Source: an uncultured Lachnospiraceae bacterium (GTDB lineage Bacteria > Bacillota > Clostridia > Lachnospirales > Lachnospiraceae). From it: a stretch of 64,000 bases of DNA. This document shows positions 1 to 9,061 of the stretch, one piece after another. The stretch's first letter is position 1. Every line of letters starts with the position of its first letter. The stretch is taken from the NCBI GenBank assembly GCA_947164865.1, contig CAMUYA010000006.1, forward strand, positions 60,865 to 124,864, in the 5' to 3' direction. The notes beneath the pieces were generated by a model. It was given only the letters and a program-made list of their open reading frames with translations, was not told the DNA's origin and searched no databases. A program made the translations under genes and the position numbers.

Positions 1-2
1 TA

Positions 3-323
3 GCTGTAATTCCATGTCAGGAAGTTGTGTTTGAAAGTGAAAATGGAGTTTCATCACATGTTTCCACAGAAAGAGAAAAATTATTTCGAACTCAAACACC
101 ACATACCTATAGATTGAATGATTTATTGGAAGCTCATAGAGAAGCGCATAAGCGCGGAATTACCGGGACGGCTGCATCTTGTATGTTAATGGAAAAACTT
201 GGAAAAGAAACATATTTTTCAAAGGGATCGGAGCTCAATCTAAAGATAACTACGCTTGATGATCTTAAGATATTCCAAGCATTACTCCATACTAAACACG
301 AGGATTGGATAAAAGAGAAATGA
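3..323 (+). CDS. IspD/TarI-like cytidylyltransferase, 3' part only
   Basis: The gene enters from the left edge; the reading frame is already open at base 3 and no true start is visible. The visible part is the C-terminal half of an IspD/TarI-type nucleotidyltransferase: RTQTPH matches the family Q-TP segment, and NLKITTLDDLKIF matches the conserved N-I-K-I-T-x-x-D-L ending. Such enzymes couple CTP to a phosphorylated alcohol: methylerythritol phosphate, ribitol phosphate, or other polyols in surface-polymer loci. Its place at the head of a glycosyltransferase run suggests a surface-polymer precursor role rather than isoprenoid synthesis, but that is inference. Its stop overlaps the next start (ATGA), so the two genes are probably cotranslated. 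Confidence 0.75.
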   Translation, partial: AVIPCQEVVFESENGVSSHVSTEREKLFRTQTPHTYRLNDLLEAHREAHKRGITGTAASCMLMEKLGKETYFSKGSELNLKITTLDDLKIFQALLHTKHEDWIKEK

Positions 324-1291
324 TGGAAAACAATAAAAAGCTTTCATTGATAATTCCGGTGTACAATACCGAAGAATATCTTGAGAAATGCATAAGAAGT
401 GCAATGAATCAAACATACAGAAATATTGAGATTATTTGTGTTGATGATGGATCCTCAGATGGTTCGGAAATGATAGTAGATAAACTGGCATCTGAAGATG
501 AGCGTATAATTGTTATCCATCAACAGAATGCCGGAGAGAGTGCTGCTCGAAATACTGGATTAAGGAAAGCTGTAGGAAACTATATAGGGTTTATGGATTG
601 TGATGATTGGATAGAACCGGATATGTATGAGTTTCTTATAGAATCAATGGAGAGAAACAATTGTGATATAGCGTGTGGTGGGTGGTATGAAGAGTTTAGC
701 GATAAATCAATAGAAGTACGATGCATAGATAATGTAGAAAATGAGGTATTTGATTGGCAACAACTAATGTACTACATATACAAACGGGATCGGTATAGGG
801 CTTTTGGGTATATGTGGGACAAGGTGTATAAAAGAGAGATTGTCATCGATGAAAAAGGAGATTTGCTGCTTTTTGATGAAAAATTAAAGCTAGGAGCAGA
901 TATAACATATTTAGCCCAGATAGGTACTAATGCAAGAAAAGTATCATATGTAGACAGAGCATTTTATCATTATCGTCAGAGGAGCTCATCCGGAACCTTT
1001 TCAAAGAATATCAAGAATAGAATGGGAGCAATTGAGGCTTATGAAACAGTAATTAAGCTACTAAAAGAAAAAGGAGCATGGCAGGAGACAATTGATTATG
1101 CGAAAAGATTTCTGGGATATCATTGTACCTTGATAGGAAAAACTGCAATAGAAGTAGGTGATAGAGAAGGCTTAATAAAAGTTCAAGGTTATATGAAAAA
1201 ATACCATGATGACTACTGCAGAATGAATAAGGATTATCCGGATAGGATACAGCTATATGACAGCATTATGATGGGAGAAATGAATGATTAA
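320..1291 (+). CDS. Family 2 glycosyltransferase
   Basis: A 323-residue GT-A fold enzyme. LSLIIPVYNTEEYL at the N-terminus is the standard GT2 opening. VDDGSSDGS near residue 41 binds the nucleotide sugar, and MDCDDW near residue 92 supplies the metal-binding DxD. A later LGADITY segment fits the usual acceptor-side acidic motif. No membrane segment is evident, so it probably acts at the inner face of the membrane on a lipid-linked glycan. I chose the ATG at 320, which overlaps the preceding stop; an upstream TTG at 305 would add five residues but has no better ribosome site. It overlaps the next gene by eight bases. Donor and acceptor cannot be read from sequence. Confidence 0.88.
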   Translation: MMENNKKLSLIIPVYNTEEYLEKCIRSAMNQTYRNIEIICVDDGSSDGSEMIVDKLASEDERIIVIHQQNAGESAARNTGLRKAVGNYIGFMDCDDWIEPDMYEFLIESMERNNCDIACGGWYEEFSDKSIEVRCIDNVENEVFDWQQLMYYIYKRDRYRAFGYMWDKVYKREIVIDEKGDLLLFDEKLKLGADITYLAQIGTNARKVSYVDRAFYHYRQRSSSGTFSKNIKNRMGAIEAYETVIKLLKEKGAWQETIDYAKRFLGYHCTLIGKTAIEVGDREGLIKVQGYMKKYHDDYCRMNKDYPDRIQLYDSIMMGEMND

Positions 1292-2351
1292 GATATCAGT
1301 AGTAACAGTAGTGTTTAACGCCGTTGATACTATAGAAAAAACGATTAATAGTGTACTTAATCAAGATTATGACAATATTGAGTATGTAATAATAGATGGT
1401 GGTTCAACAGATGGTACAATTGAAGTAATAAATAAATATCGGAATCTGATAGATGTATTTGTAAGCGAAAAAGATAATGGTATATATGATGCTATGAACA
1501 AGGGTGTTAGATACACTACCGGTGATGTTGTAGCGTTTTTAAACAGCGATGATTGGTACAATGATAATATTTTTCACTACATAAACGATTTCTTCGAAAC
1601 GGAGAAGTGCGATATGATGTGTGGTGCTTTTCAAAATGTTATTGACGGAGAATTGGCTACTGTTGAAAAACCAAAGCCTGTGGATGAGAAATTAAGGGTA
1701 TTTTTCCCGTATTGTCATCAAGCAATTTTTTCAAAACGCGAGTTGTTTAAAACGGTCGGATTATTCGATTTGAATTATAAGTTAGGAGCCGATTATGATT
1801 GGGTATTACGATGCTATTTAGCTGGAGCATCAATTTCAGTAACGGATTATCTTATTGCTTTTTTTTCAAAAAACGGAAGAAGCATGGGGAATTTCTCAAA
1901 GGGACTAAGAGAGTGTAAAGAAATAGCATATACACATGATAAGCATAGTAATGGTGGATATAGTAAAAAAATATCAGAGTATTACGACCCAAGGATTATA
2001 TTTATAGATAATTTATCAGAATTGGAAAAAGGGCAACGGGAGAAGATACGTTTAAATGAAACATTTGATGTAAATCAAGATTACTATGTTTGGGGGACAG
2101 GAATGTGGGCTTATAGGGCTGTAAAAGCTCTTATGCTAGTAGGTGTGAATATCAGTGGTTATATAGATACTTATAGGTCAAAAGAATATATTGATAATTT
2201 ACCCGTATATGAGCCTAGTGAAATAGATTCACAAGTGCGTGTAGTTATTTCCGCTCCTGACTATTTCAATGAAATATATGAAGCTGCGTTAAAAATGGGT
2301 TTCCGTCAAGATCGGTTATTGAAAATATTTGATTTATTTGAGGAGATATAA
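1284..2351 (+). CDS. Family 2 glycosyltransferase with C-terminal nucleotide-binding-like domain
   Basis: Residues 1-230 form a GT2 domain: ISVVTVVFNAVDTI, IDGGSTDGT near residue 38, LNSDDW near 86 and GADYDW near 168. After residue 260 a second small domain begins with YYVWGTGMWAYRA and continues through GYIDTY and VVISAPDY. This resembles the Rossmann-like W-G-T-G module often attached to polysaccharide enzymes. The same kind of module opens the next gene, so the two may share an ancestor or a ligand. The ATG overlaps the upstream gene's end and the next start lies two bases after the stop, so this is one operon. Confidence 0.87.
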   Translation: MIKISVVTVVFNAVDTIEKTINSVLNQDYDNIEYVIIDGGSTDGTIEVINKYRNLIDVFVSEKDNGIYDAMNKGVRYTTGDVVAFLNSDDWYNDNIFHYINDFFETEKCDMMCGAFQNVIDGELATVEKPKPVDEKLRVFFPYCHQAIFSKRELFKTVGLFDLNYKLGADYDWVLRCYLAGASISVTDYLIAFFSKNGRSMGNFSKGLRECKEIAYTHDKHSNGGYSKKISEYYDPRIIFIDNLSELEKGQREKIRLNETFDVNQDYYVWGTGMWAYRAVKALMLVGVNISGYIDTYRSKEYIDNLPVYEPSEIDSQVRVVISAPDYFNEIYEAALKMGFRQDRLLKIFDLFEEI

Positions 2352-2353
2352 GA

Positions 2354-3409
2354 ATGTATAAAGTTTTGTTATGGGGAACGGGAAAAAAAGCATGTGAGGT
2401 TGTAGAAAATACAGACAACTGGGATGTTTTAGGATATATAGAAAGTAATCCAAGTATGACCGAGTATAAGAAGAAACCTATTTATGCTCCAGATAATTTT
2501 CCCAGTTCCTATGATTATATTATAGTAGCAAATACTCATTCAACAGAAATATCATTGCTATGTGAGAAACAAGGAATAGATGTTAGTAAGATAATTTTTC
2601 TCTTTGGCGTGAAAAAACCGTATGGATGCACGGATTTAAGTACTGTAAAGAGTGTTTTGGGTGATAAGAATTTCACTTTTTATTGTGGAGAATATGGGTT
2701 TATTGAGGAAAGCTTTTTTGGTGAGGACAAGGATAAATATAATAGGGTAAATACTCATAGCTCATTCAATATTGTTGATAAGTATTTGTGGCCAATTATT
2801 ACTGACAAATATGATAAAGCGGGTACTCTATCCAATTATTTTTGGCAAGATTTATGGGCTGCTAAGATTATATATAATAATCGTAAAGAAAAGCATTATG
2901 ACATAGGAAGTAGATTGGATGGTTTCATTGCACATTTGTTATCGATGAATATCGAAGTAACAATGATAGATGTGCGGGAATTTCCCGGAGAGGTATCAGG
3001 ACTTCATACAATAGTAGACGACGCAACCCAAATGGATCATTTCGAGGATGATTCTGTAGAGAGTTTATCAGCACTGTGTTCTATAGAGCATTTTGGATTG
3101 GGGAGATATGGGGATCCCATAGATCCAGACGCACCTTTCCGATGCTTCGAACGTATACAAAAGAAAATGAAAGCGGGTGGAAATCTATATATTTCACTTC
3201 CGGTAGGAAGAGAAAGATTAGAGTTCAATGCTCATCGAGTTTTCTATGCTAAAACGGTGGTTTCATGTTTTTCAGATATGGAATTAAAAGAGTATTCTTG
3301 CTGTACAGAGCAAGGGATTGAAACAAATGTGAAATTAGAAAAATATGATAATGATAACCATAATGGTAATTATAGATATGGACTTTTTTGGTTTGTAAAG
3401 AAGGGATGA
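2354..3409 (+). CDS. W-G-T-G domain fused to DUF268 (putative methyltransferase-like) protein
   Basis: The N-terminal 90 residues (LLWGTGKKACEVVEN, GYIESN, YIIVANTHST) are a Rossmann-like module similar to the C-terminus of the preceding glycosyltransferase. From about residue 100 the protein matches DUF268: HYDIGSRLDGFIAHLL, SLSALCSIEHFGLGRYGD, and LPVGRERLEFNAHRVF. DUF268 looks like a degenerate SAM-methyltransferase fold and is common in polysaccharide loci; its reaction is not established as far as I know. A GAGGAG ribosome site lies about 8 bases before the ATG. The fusion suggests action on the same glycan as the neighbouring transferases. Confidence 0.75.
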   Translation: MYKVLLWGTGKKACEVVENTDNWDVLGYIESNPSMTEYKKKPIYAPDNFPSSYDYIIVANTHSTEISLLCEKQGIDVSKIIFLFGVKKPYGCTDLSTVKSVLGDKNFTFYCGEYGFIEESFFGEDKDKYNRVNTHSSFNIVDKYLWPIITDKYDKAGTLSNYFWQDLWAAKIIYNNRKEKHYDIGSRLDGFIAHLLSMNIEVTMIDVREFPGEVSGLHTIVDDATQMDHFEDDSVESLSALCSIEHFGLGRYGDPIDPDAPFRCFERIQKKMKAGGNLYISLPVGRERLEFNAHRVFYAKTVVSCFSDMELKEYSCCTEQGIETNVKLEKYDNDNHNGNYRYGLFWFVKKG

Positions 3410-3412
3410 TAT

Positions 3413-4792
3413 ATGATTTGCTTCGTTACATTATTTGACAGTAACTATATGTCGAGAGGGTTAAATCTTATTGATTCCCTTAAAAAACAATTGAATAATG
3501 ATGTGATTATTTATGTAGTGGCAATGGATGAAATGAGTGAACGATTTTTCAGAGATACAGGTATAGATTGCGTTAAACTCGTTACAATTTCGGAACTGAT
3601 CTCTGCTTATCCGACTCTTAAGGAAATAAGAGAAAGCAGAACCCACAGGGAGTTTTGTTGGACTATTTCATCGTTTTCGATAGAATATGTGCTGCTGTAT
3701 AAAAATCAAAAAAGCTGTATTTATGTTGACTCAGACATATATTTTTATAGTTCACCACAGATATTGATTGATGAAATGCCAAGCGAGAGTTCTGTCTTAA
3801 TAACGGAACACAATTATTCACCACAATATGATTATACCAGTGTTTCAGGAAAGTATTGTGTTCAATTTATGTTGTTCAAAAATAACGATGATGGATTGAA
3901 AGTGTTGGATCATTGGAGAAGACAGTGCGAAGAATGGTGTTTTTTTCGCTTAGAAGACCGGAAATTAGGCGATCAAATGTATCTGGACGACTGGGAATCC
4001 AGATATAGTGGGATAGTATATAATTGCAGGGATATAGGATGTGGAGTTGCACCATGGAATTTGCAAAAATACTGGGTAGAGAAAGAAAACAAACATTACT
4101 ATGTAATAGATAAAATCACCAAAGTAAAAAGACCGTTGGTTTTTTTCCATTTTCATAATTTGATGAAACTTCAAAATGATATCTGGAGAATTAATAGTTA
4201 TAGAACGGAACAAGATTTTAAGGAGATTATTTATCGGGAATATATCAAGAAGCTATTAGTTACCGAGGAGACAATGCCTCAAGAGTTTACAAGTAAAATA
4301 GCAAATGCAGACACAATAGAGTTACTCAGGTTTATGCCTATTCCCTATATGGGAGATAGTCATATAAAGGAATACTGCTTTTCTCAAGACGCAGAAGTTA
4401 ATCGCATACGTATTTGTATAGGCAATGAAGAACTTCAAATTTCATATAAAGTGAGCTTGTATGAGGGAAAGTGGATTATTATTGAAGAAGTAAGTAACAA
4501 AGTAGTATTTGGGGATAATATTCATGAAATCCTGTGGCTGATACAGAGAGAGGAGTGTTTTTCATCTCAAGCCAGTTGGAATCAGAATATTCATGAACTA
4601 ATAGATGGAATTATTACTAAACGAAGAATAATGACCGAATGTCCAATTAAACTCTTCGAAGTTGACAGATTAGATCATCCGTATTACGTAAAGGTAAAAG
4701 TTACAAGAATATATGATGATGTTATTTCCAGTGAAGGATGTAATGTGTATAGAGATTTACTGAATCCGGATTCTCAGAATATTATTCTATGA
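3413..4792 (+). CDS. GT8-like nucleotide-diphospho-sugar transferase
   Basis: A 459-residue protein. The first 270 residues look like a GT-A enzyme of the GT8-like type: MICFVTLFDSNYMSRGL at the start, CIYVDSDIYFY near residue 103 as the DxD, and a late HFHNLM that could be the terminal metal-binding histidine region. The remaining 190 residues are not recognised. The start follows the previous stop by three bases and has an AAGGG site. It is probably a cytoplasmic-face glycosyltransferase of the same polymer; substrate unknown. Confidence 0.7.
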   Translation: MICFVTLFDSNYMSRGLNLIDSLKKQLNNDVIIYVVAMDEMSERFFRDTGIDCVKLVTISELISAYPTLKEIRESRTHREFCWTISSFSIEYVLLYKNQKSCIYVDSDIYFYSSPQILIDEMPSESSVLITEHNYSPQYDYTSVSGKYCVQFMLFKNNDDGLKVLDHWRRQCEEWCFFRLEDRKLGDQMYLDDWESRYSGIVYNCRDIGCGVAPWNLQKYWVEKENKHYYVIDKITKVKRPLVFFHFHNLMKLQNDIWRINSYRTEQDFKEIIYREYIKKLLVTEETMPQEFTSKIANADTIELLRFMPIPYMGDSHIKEYCFSQDAEVNRIRICIGNEELQISYKVSLYEGKWIIIEEVSNKVVFGDNIHEILWLIQREECFSSQASWNQNIHELIDGIITKRRIMTECPIKLFEVDRLDHPYYVKVKVTRIYDDVISSEGCNVYRDLLNPDSQNIIL

Positions 4793-4869
4793 CTATTGGT
4801 AGGTTAAGGGACCGTGATAAATGGCTATACGACACAAATGTTCTCAGAAATAAAAAGCAGATTATTTAG
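4789..4869 (+). CDS. Possible 26-residue coupled mini-ORF
   Basis: An ATG at 4789 overlaps the preceding stop (ATGA) and opens a 26-codon frame ending at TAG. The peptide is basic (RLRDRDKW near the start) with no recognised motif. It may be translated by coupling, or be the remnant of a deleted gene between the glycosyltransferase and the FdtA-like gene. Weak support. Confidence 0.2.
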   Translation: MTIGRLRDRDKWLYDTNVLRNKKQII

Positions 4870-4916
4870 TGTGCAGAATAGATATAACAAATAGAATAGA
4901 AGGGAGAATAGGCATT

Positions 4917-5327
4917 ATGACATTAAGAGAGAAATGTCCGGTCCTATATTTTTCTGATTTAGGAGATGAACGAGGCAAACTGGTTGTAATAGAAGGAGGG
5001 CAAGCGATTCCCTTTGAGATAAAAAGAGTTTTTTACATTTATGATTCTGATTCTGCGGTGGTTAGGGGGCAACATGCAAATAGAGAATCGGAATTTGTTT
5101 TAATTAACGTAGCGGGAAAGAGCAAGGTGAGGATCAAAGATGGAAATGAAGAAATAGTTGTTGAATTGAATAAGCCGATGATGGGGGTTTATATTCCCAA
5201 AATGATATGGAAAGATATGTGCGAGTTTTCAAAAGACTCAGTTCTGCTAGTTCTTGCTAGTACTCATTATGACGGAAACGAGTATATACGCGATTATTAT
5301 GAATATTTAAAAGAAATAAATTCGTAA
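4917..5327 (+). CDS. FdtA/QdtA-like sugar 3,4-ketoisomerase (cupin)
   Basis: A 136-residue single cupin of the FdtA/QdtA/WxcM family. Characterised members interconvert the 3- and 4-keto forms of dTDP-4-keto-6-deoxyglucose, leading to 3-amino-sugars. The core motif here is RGQHANRESEFVLI. Family members normally have RG-x-HAH, so the second catalytic histidine is asparagine. The start at 4917 is preferred over an upstream GTG because AGAAGGGAG lies just before it. No dTDP-glucose synthesis genes and no matching 3-aminotransferase are in view, so the partner steps are elsewhere or the protein has a different substrate. Confidence 0.75.
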   Translation: MTLREKCPVLYFSDLGDERGKLVVIEGGQAIPFEIKRVFYIYDSDSAVVRGQHANRESEFVLINVAGKSKVRIKDGNEEIVVELNKPMMGVYIPKMIWKDMCEFSKDSVLLVLASTHYDGNEYIRDYYEYLKEINS

Positions 5328-5395
5328 TAATAACTTTTGTATATTTTCGTTTGACATAATTGTCATTAAATAAAAACCTTAAGAAAGGGGAGATA

Positions 5396-5425
5396 ATGTA
5401 TTTATTTAAAGGATACATCAAATAA
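5396..5425 (+). CDS. Nine-codon leader ORF before a glycosyltransferase
   Basis: A strong AAAGGGGAG ribosome site sits at the right distance before an ATG at 5396 that encodes only MYLFKGYIK and a stop. The next gene starts five bases after that stop and has no good ribosome site of its own. The leader could therefore feed ribosomes to it by termination-reinitiation. It may equally be a decayed gene start. Confidence 0.3.
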   Translation: MYLFKGYIK

Positions 5426-5429
5426 CTGT

Positions 5430-6524
5430 ATGATAATCAAAAAGGTATTGTTAATACAAAGAATACTTTCTGTATATAATATTCCATTGTACGCCGAGAT
5501 TCAGAGATACTATGATTTTTACGTAGGTTATACAGAAAAGAATGAGGACATTCATCAAGAACTGAAAAACACATTTCAGATTGAATATTTGACAACGCGA
5601 GAGTGGGAAGCAAGTTCCGAAGATGAAAAAAAAGAATTTCTATATAGGTTGAGTAAAGTCGTAGATGAATACGATGCAGTGATTCTTCCTATGGAGCCTG
5701 TAAAAGGAATTCTTGATGTGATTGAATATCTAAGAAATAGACTTCCGGTATTATTGTGGGGAATTGGTGTAGCGGCTGGATATGAAACTGAATTTGATTC
5801 GGTGGAATATAATCGACCATCTTTTCAAAGTATGATAGCCATGGCAGATGCTTCAATTTTTTACTCAGATTACCCGATACATAAGTATATAAAAAACTGT
5901 ATTCCTGAATGTAAAATGTTTGTTGCAAACAATACAGTAAAGGTTAAGAAGATCACCTTAAACCCCAAAAGGGAGCATATACTGGTTATAGGGACATTTC
6001 TTTTTTCAAAGCAACTGGATAGACTTATAAATTGTTATAAAAAGGCTTTTGATTGTAATGATAGCCTTCCACCACTGATATTTGTTGGTGATGGTGAGGC
6101 AAGAACAGATTTGGAAAAACTTGTAAAGGAAATAGGACTTGATGAAAAAGTATCATTTTATGGAGCAATATATGATGAAGAAAAGCTGGCGGAGATTTTT
6201 GGAAATGCTATAGCAACCATATCGACAAGACAGGCTGGTCTTTCAGTGCTTAAGTCTATGGGGTATGGCGTAGCGTATATTACGCAGAAGAATGCTATAA
6301 CAGGGGGTGAAAGACTTAATATTATTGATCGAAAAACAGGAAGACTGTTTAGCGATGATGAAGAATTGTTTGAAATAATGCTGGATATAGCCGAGAGGCC
6401 GTCTGATTATGTAAACATGGGAGAAAATGCTTACAGTTTTTATTATGAAAATAGAACAGTAGAGATGTGTGCAAAGGGATTTATTGAAGCTTTAGAATAT
6501 TGTGAAAGCAATAGGAGGATATAA
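5430..6524 (+). CDS. Glycosyltransferase, GT4-like (GT-B)
   Basis: A 364-residue GT-B style enzyme. The C-terminal half carries the typical donor-binding region: HILVIGTFLFSKQLDRL (the usual glycine-rich entry to the second Rossmann domain), PLIFVGDGEARTDLEKLV, VSFYGAIYDEEKLAEIF and the later TRQAGLSVLKSMGYG. The last corresponds to the family E-G-F/x-G-x-x-x-x-E-A-M-A region in degenerate form; the usual glutamate is not obvious. No signal peptide. It probably transfers a sugar from an NDP donor during assembly of the surface polymer. The 3' end overlaps the Shine-Dalgarno of wecC. Confidence 0.75.
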   Translation: MIIKKVLLIQRILSVYNIPLYAEIQRYYDFYVGYTEKNEDIHQELKNTFQIEYLTTREWEASSEDEKKEFLYRLSKVVDEYDAVILPMEPVKGILDVIEYLRNRLPVLLWGIGVAAGYETEFDSVEYNRPSFQSMIAMADASIFYSDYPIHKYIKNCIPECKMFVANNTVKVKKITLNPKREHILVIGTFLFSKQLDRLINCYKKAFDCNDSLPPLIFVGDGEARTDLEKLVKEIGLDEKVSFYGAIYDEEKLAEIFGNAIATISTRQAGLSVLKSMGYGVAYITQKNAITGGERLNIIDRKTGRLFSDDEELFEIMLDIAERPSDYVNMGENAYSFYYENRTVEMCAKGFIEALEYCESNRRI

Positions 6525-6528
6525 AACA

Positions 6529-7737
6529 TTGGTTAATGTAATTGGATTGGGTTATATTGGTTTACCGACTGCACTGATGTTGGCAGCAAACGGTGTAGAA
6601 GTTGTTGGAACTGACTATAATAAGGACTTGGTTAAGACACTAAACGAAGGGCGAACAACATTTAAAGAGAAGGGAATAGATGAATTGTTTCATCGGGCAG
6701 TAAAATCAGGAATACGTTTTACTGTTGAATATCAGCAAACAGATATTTATATTATTTCAGTTCCTACTCCGTATGACAAGTTTAGTAAAAAAGTGGATGC
6801 GAGCATGGTGGTAGCTGCTGTTCAAGAAGTACTTAGAGTTGCAGTTAATGAATCCATTATTGTTATAGAGTCAACAGTATCACCGGGAACTATAGATAGA
6901 TACGTAAAGCCCGAGGTCGAAAAGTCTACGAAAAGAATATATCTTGTTCATGCACCAGAAAGAATTATTCCTGGAAATATGATTTATGAATTAGTTCATA
7001 ATAACAGAACCATAGGAGCAGAAAATATAGTTGTAGGTGAAAAAATTAGAGAATTATATAAATCATTTTGTGAGGGTGAAATAGTTATTACCGATTTAAG
7101 AACAGCAGAAATGACTAAGGTGGTGGAAAATACATATCGTGCTGTAAATATTGCATTTGCAAATGAATTAGCAAAAATATGCCGTCATGATAACTTAGAT
7201 GTATATGAGATAATTAACATATGCAATATGCATCCGAGAGTTAATATTTTACAGCCTGGGCCAGGTGTTGGAGGACATTGTATTTCTGTTGACCCGTGGT
7301 TTTTAGTAGGAGACTATCCTTCTCTAGCTAAAGTAATAGATGAATCTATGAAAACAAATGATAGTATGCCGGGATTTGTTTTGAATAGGATATACGAAAT
7401 AATGCTAGAGAATAATTTGACTGATATATCTAGAGTCGGTTTATATGGTCTGACATATAAGGCTAATGTAGATGATATGAGGGAAAGTCCAACACTTCAA
7501 TTGTTAGAAAACCAAGCAAGACACTTGGCTCCAGGTTTGAAAGTATATGATCCATTTATTACTATAAATACCGTTCCCAATCAGTACCATGATTTTAATG
7601 AATTTTTGGATGCTATTGATTTAATAGTAATTATGGTTGATCATAATGAAATACGAGAGAATATTTTGAGTTTAAAAGGAAAGGTGGTTCTTGACTGTAG
7701 ACATATTTGTGACTTGCCAGGTGTGTATTATTTATAA
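6529..7737 (+). CDS. wecC: UDP-N-acetyl-D-mannosamine dehydrogenase (WecC family)
   Basis: Oxidises UDP-ManNAc to UDP-ManNAcA with NAD+. The N-terminal Rossmann motif is VIGLGYIGLPTALMLA, the NDP-sugar region has STVSPGTIDRY, and the catalytic cysteine lies in GVGGHCISVDPWFL. The GHCI-x-VDPWFL form is typical of the WecC branch rather than UDP-glucose dehydrogenase. At 402 residues the length is normal. I chose the TTG at 6529 because AGGAGG lies ten bases upstream; a GTG at 6502 would place that site inside the gene. It pairs with the downstream epimerase as a complete UDP-GlcNAc to UDP-ManNAcA route. Confidence 0.9.
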   Translation: MVNVIGLGYIGLPTALMLAANGVEVVGTDYNKDLVKTLNEGRTTFKEKGIDELFHRAVKSGIRFTVEYQQTDIYIISVPTPYDKFSKKVDASMVVAAVQEVLRVAVNESIIVIESTVSPGTIDRYVKPEVEKSTKRIYLVHAPERIIPGNMIYELVHNNRTIGAENIVVGEKIRELYKSFCEGEIVITDLRTAEMTKVVENTYRAVNIAFANELAKICRHDNLDVYEIINICNMHPRVNILQPGPGVGGHCISVDPWFLVGDYPSLAKVIDESMKTNDSMPGFVLNRIYEIMLENNLTDISRVGLYGLTYKANVDDMRESPTLQLLENQARHLAPGLKVYDPFITINTVPNQYHDFNEFLDAIDLIVIMVDHNEIRENILSLKGKVVLDCRHICDLPGVYYL

Positions 7738-7809
7738 CTTTATAGGTTAGAAGAACAAAATCATATTGATAATGCTGAAAAATAGAAAGGCTTAGAACGA
7801 GGAACAACT

Positions 7810-8907
7810 ATGAAGAAGATAATGGTTGTATTTGGAACCAGACCGGAAGCAATAAAAATGTGTCCAGTAGTTAACGCTCTAAATCAGAAAGGATGTTTTG
7901 ATGTAGTGGTGTGTGTGACTGGACAACATCGTCAGATGTTGGACCAGGTATTAGAGGCTTTTGATATTACACCAGATATTGATATGTCAATTATGAAAGA
8001 GGGCCAAACACTATTTGACATAACACAAAGTATAATTAGTAAAATGCGTAGTGTACTCTTAAAAGAAAAGCCTGATCTTGTATTGGTACATGGGGATACT
8101 TCCACAGCATTTGCTGCAGCTTTAGCTTGCTTTTATTTTAGAGTAAAGGTCGGACATGTTGAAGCAGGACTAAGAACTTATGATAATATGTCACCTTATC
8201 CGGAAGAGTTTAATAGACAAGCTATAGATATTATCTGTAATTACTATTTTGCGCCCACAGAAAAAGCGCGAGAAAACTTGAAACTTGAGGGGAAGAAGGA
8301 AGAATTTATTTTTGTAACAGGAAATACTGTTATTGATGCACTCAAAACCACTGTTCATGATGAGTATACTGATGAAAATCTTCAATGGGTAAATGGAAAT
8401 AGATTAATCTTAGTCACAGCTCATCGCAGAGAAAACCTAGGAGAACCAATGCGAGATATGTTTCGTGCTATACGTAGGTTATTAGACAAGCATACCGATG
8501 TAAAAGCTATTTATCCTGTGCATCTTAACCCAGAAGTACGCGAAATTGCGGATGAGATTCTTTCAAATCATCCCAGAATAAAATTAATTGATCCTTTAGA
8601 TGTTCTTAGATTTCATAATTATATGTCTCAAAGTTACCTAGTTTTAACAGATTCTGGTGGAATCCAAGAGGAGGCTCCAGCATTAGGGAAACCAGTGCTT
8701 GTTATGAGAAATACGACTGAACGGCCCGAAGGAGTAGAAGCAGGAACTTTGAAATTGGTTGGAACCACAGAGGAAGGGATATATGCCGCTGCAGATGAAT
8801 TGCTTTCGGATAAGAGGGAATATGAGAAGATGAGCTTGGCAACCAATCCCTATGGAGATGGACATGCTAGTGAAAGAATAGCGGATATAATAAGTCGATT
8901 GAAATAA
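7810..8907 (+). CDS. wecB: UDP-N-acetylglucosamine 2-epimerase, non-hydrolysing
   Basis: Interconverts UDP-GlcNAc and UDP-ManNAc in the cytoplasm. Family signatures are all present: VFGTRPEAIKM at the N-terminus, LVHGDTSTAFA, VGHVEAGLRTYD with PYPEEFNRQ, VTAHRRENLG, and LTDSGGIQEEAPALGKP with RNTTERPEG near the end. The 365-residue length is typical. A GAGGAAC ribosome site precedes the ATG. With wecC just upstream it supplies UDP-ManNAcA to the glycan, although UDP-ManNAc could also feed other polymers. Confidence 0.93.
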   Translation: MKKIMVVFGTRPEAIKMCPVVNALNQKGCFDVVVCVTGQHRQMLDQVLEAFDITPDIDMSIMKEGQTLFDITQSIISKMRSVLLKEKPDLVLVHGDTSTAFAAALACFYFRVKVGHVEAGLRTYDNMSPYPEEFNRQAIDIICNYYFAPTEKARENLKLEGKKEEFIFVTGNTVIDALKTTVHDEYTDENLQWVNGNRLILVTAHRRENLGEPMRDMFRAIRRLLDKHTDVKAIYPVHLNPEVREIADEILSNHPRIKLIDPLDVLRFHNYMSQSYLVLTDSGGIQEEAPALGKPVLVMRNTTERPEGVEAGTLKLVGTTEEGIYAAADELLSDKREYEKMSLATNPYGDGHASERIADIISRLK

Positions 8908-9061
8908 TTAGTTTAGATTTTGTTTTAAGTATTTACAACAGAAAGTTATAAGCAGAATATGATGTTATCTTATAGAATAGCAAAAATACGTGGGTTTAAT
9001 AATATTATAAGAAGCTGATAACAACATTTTTTAACTAGCAAAAGAAAGAAGTGTAAAGGAT

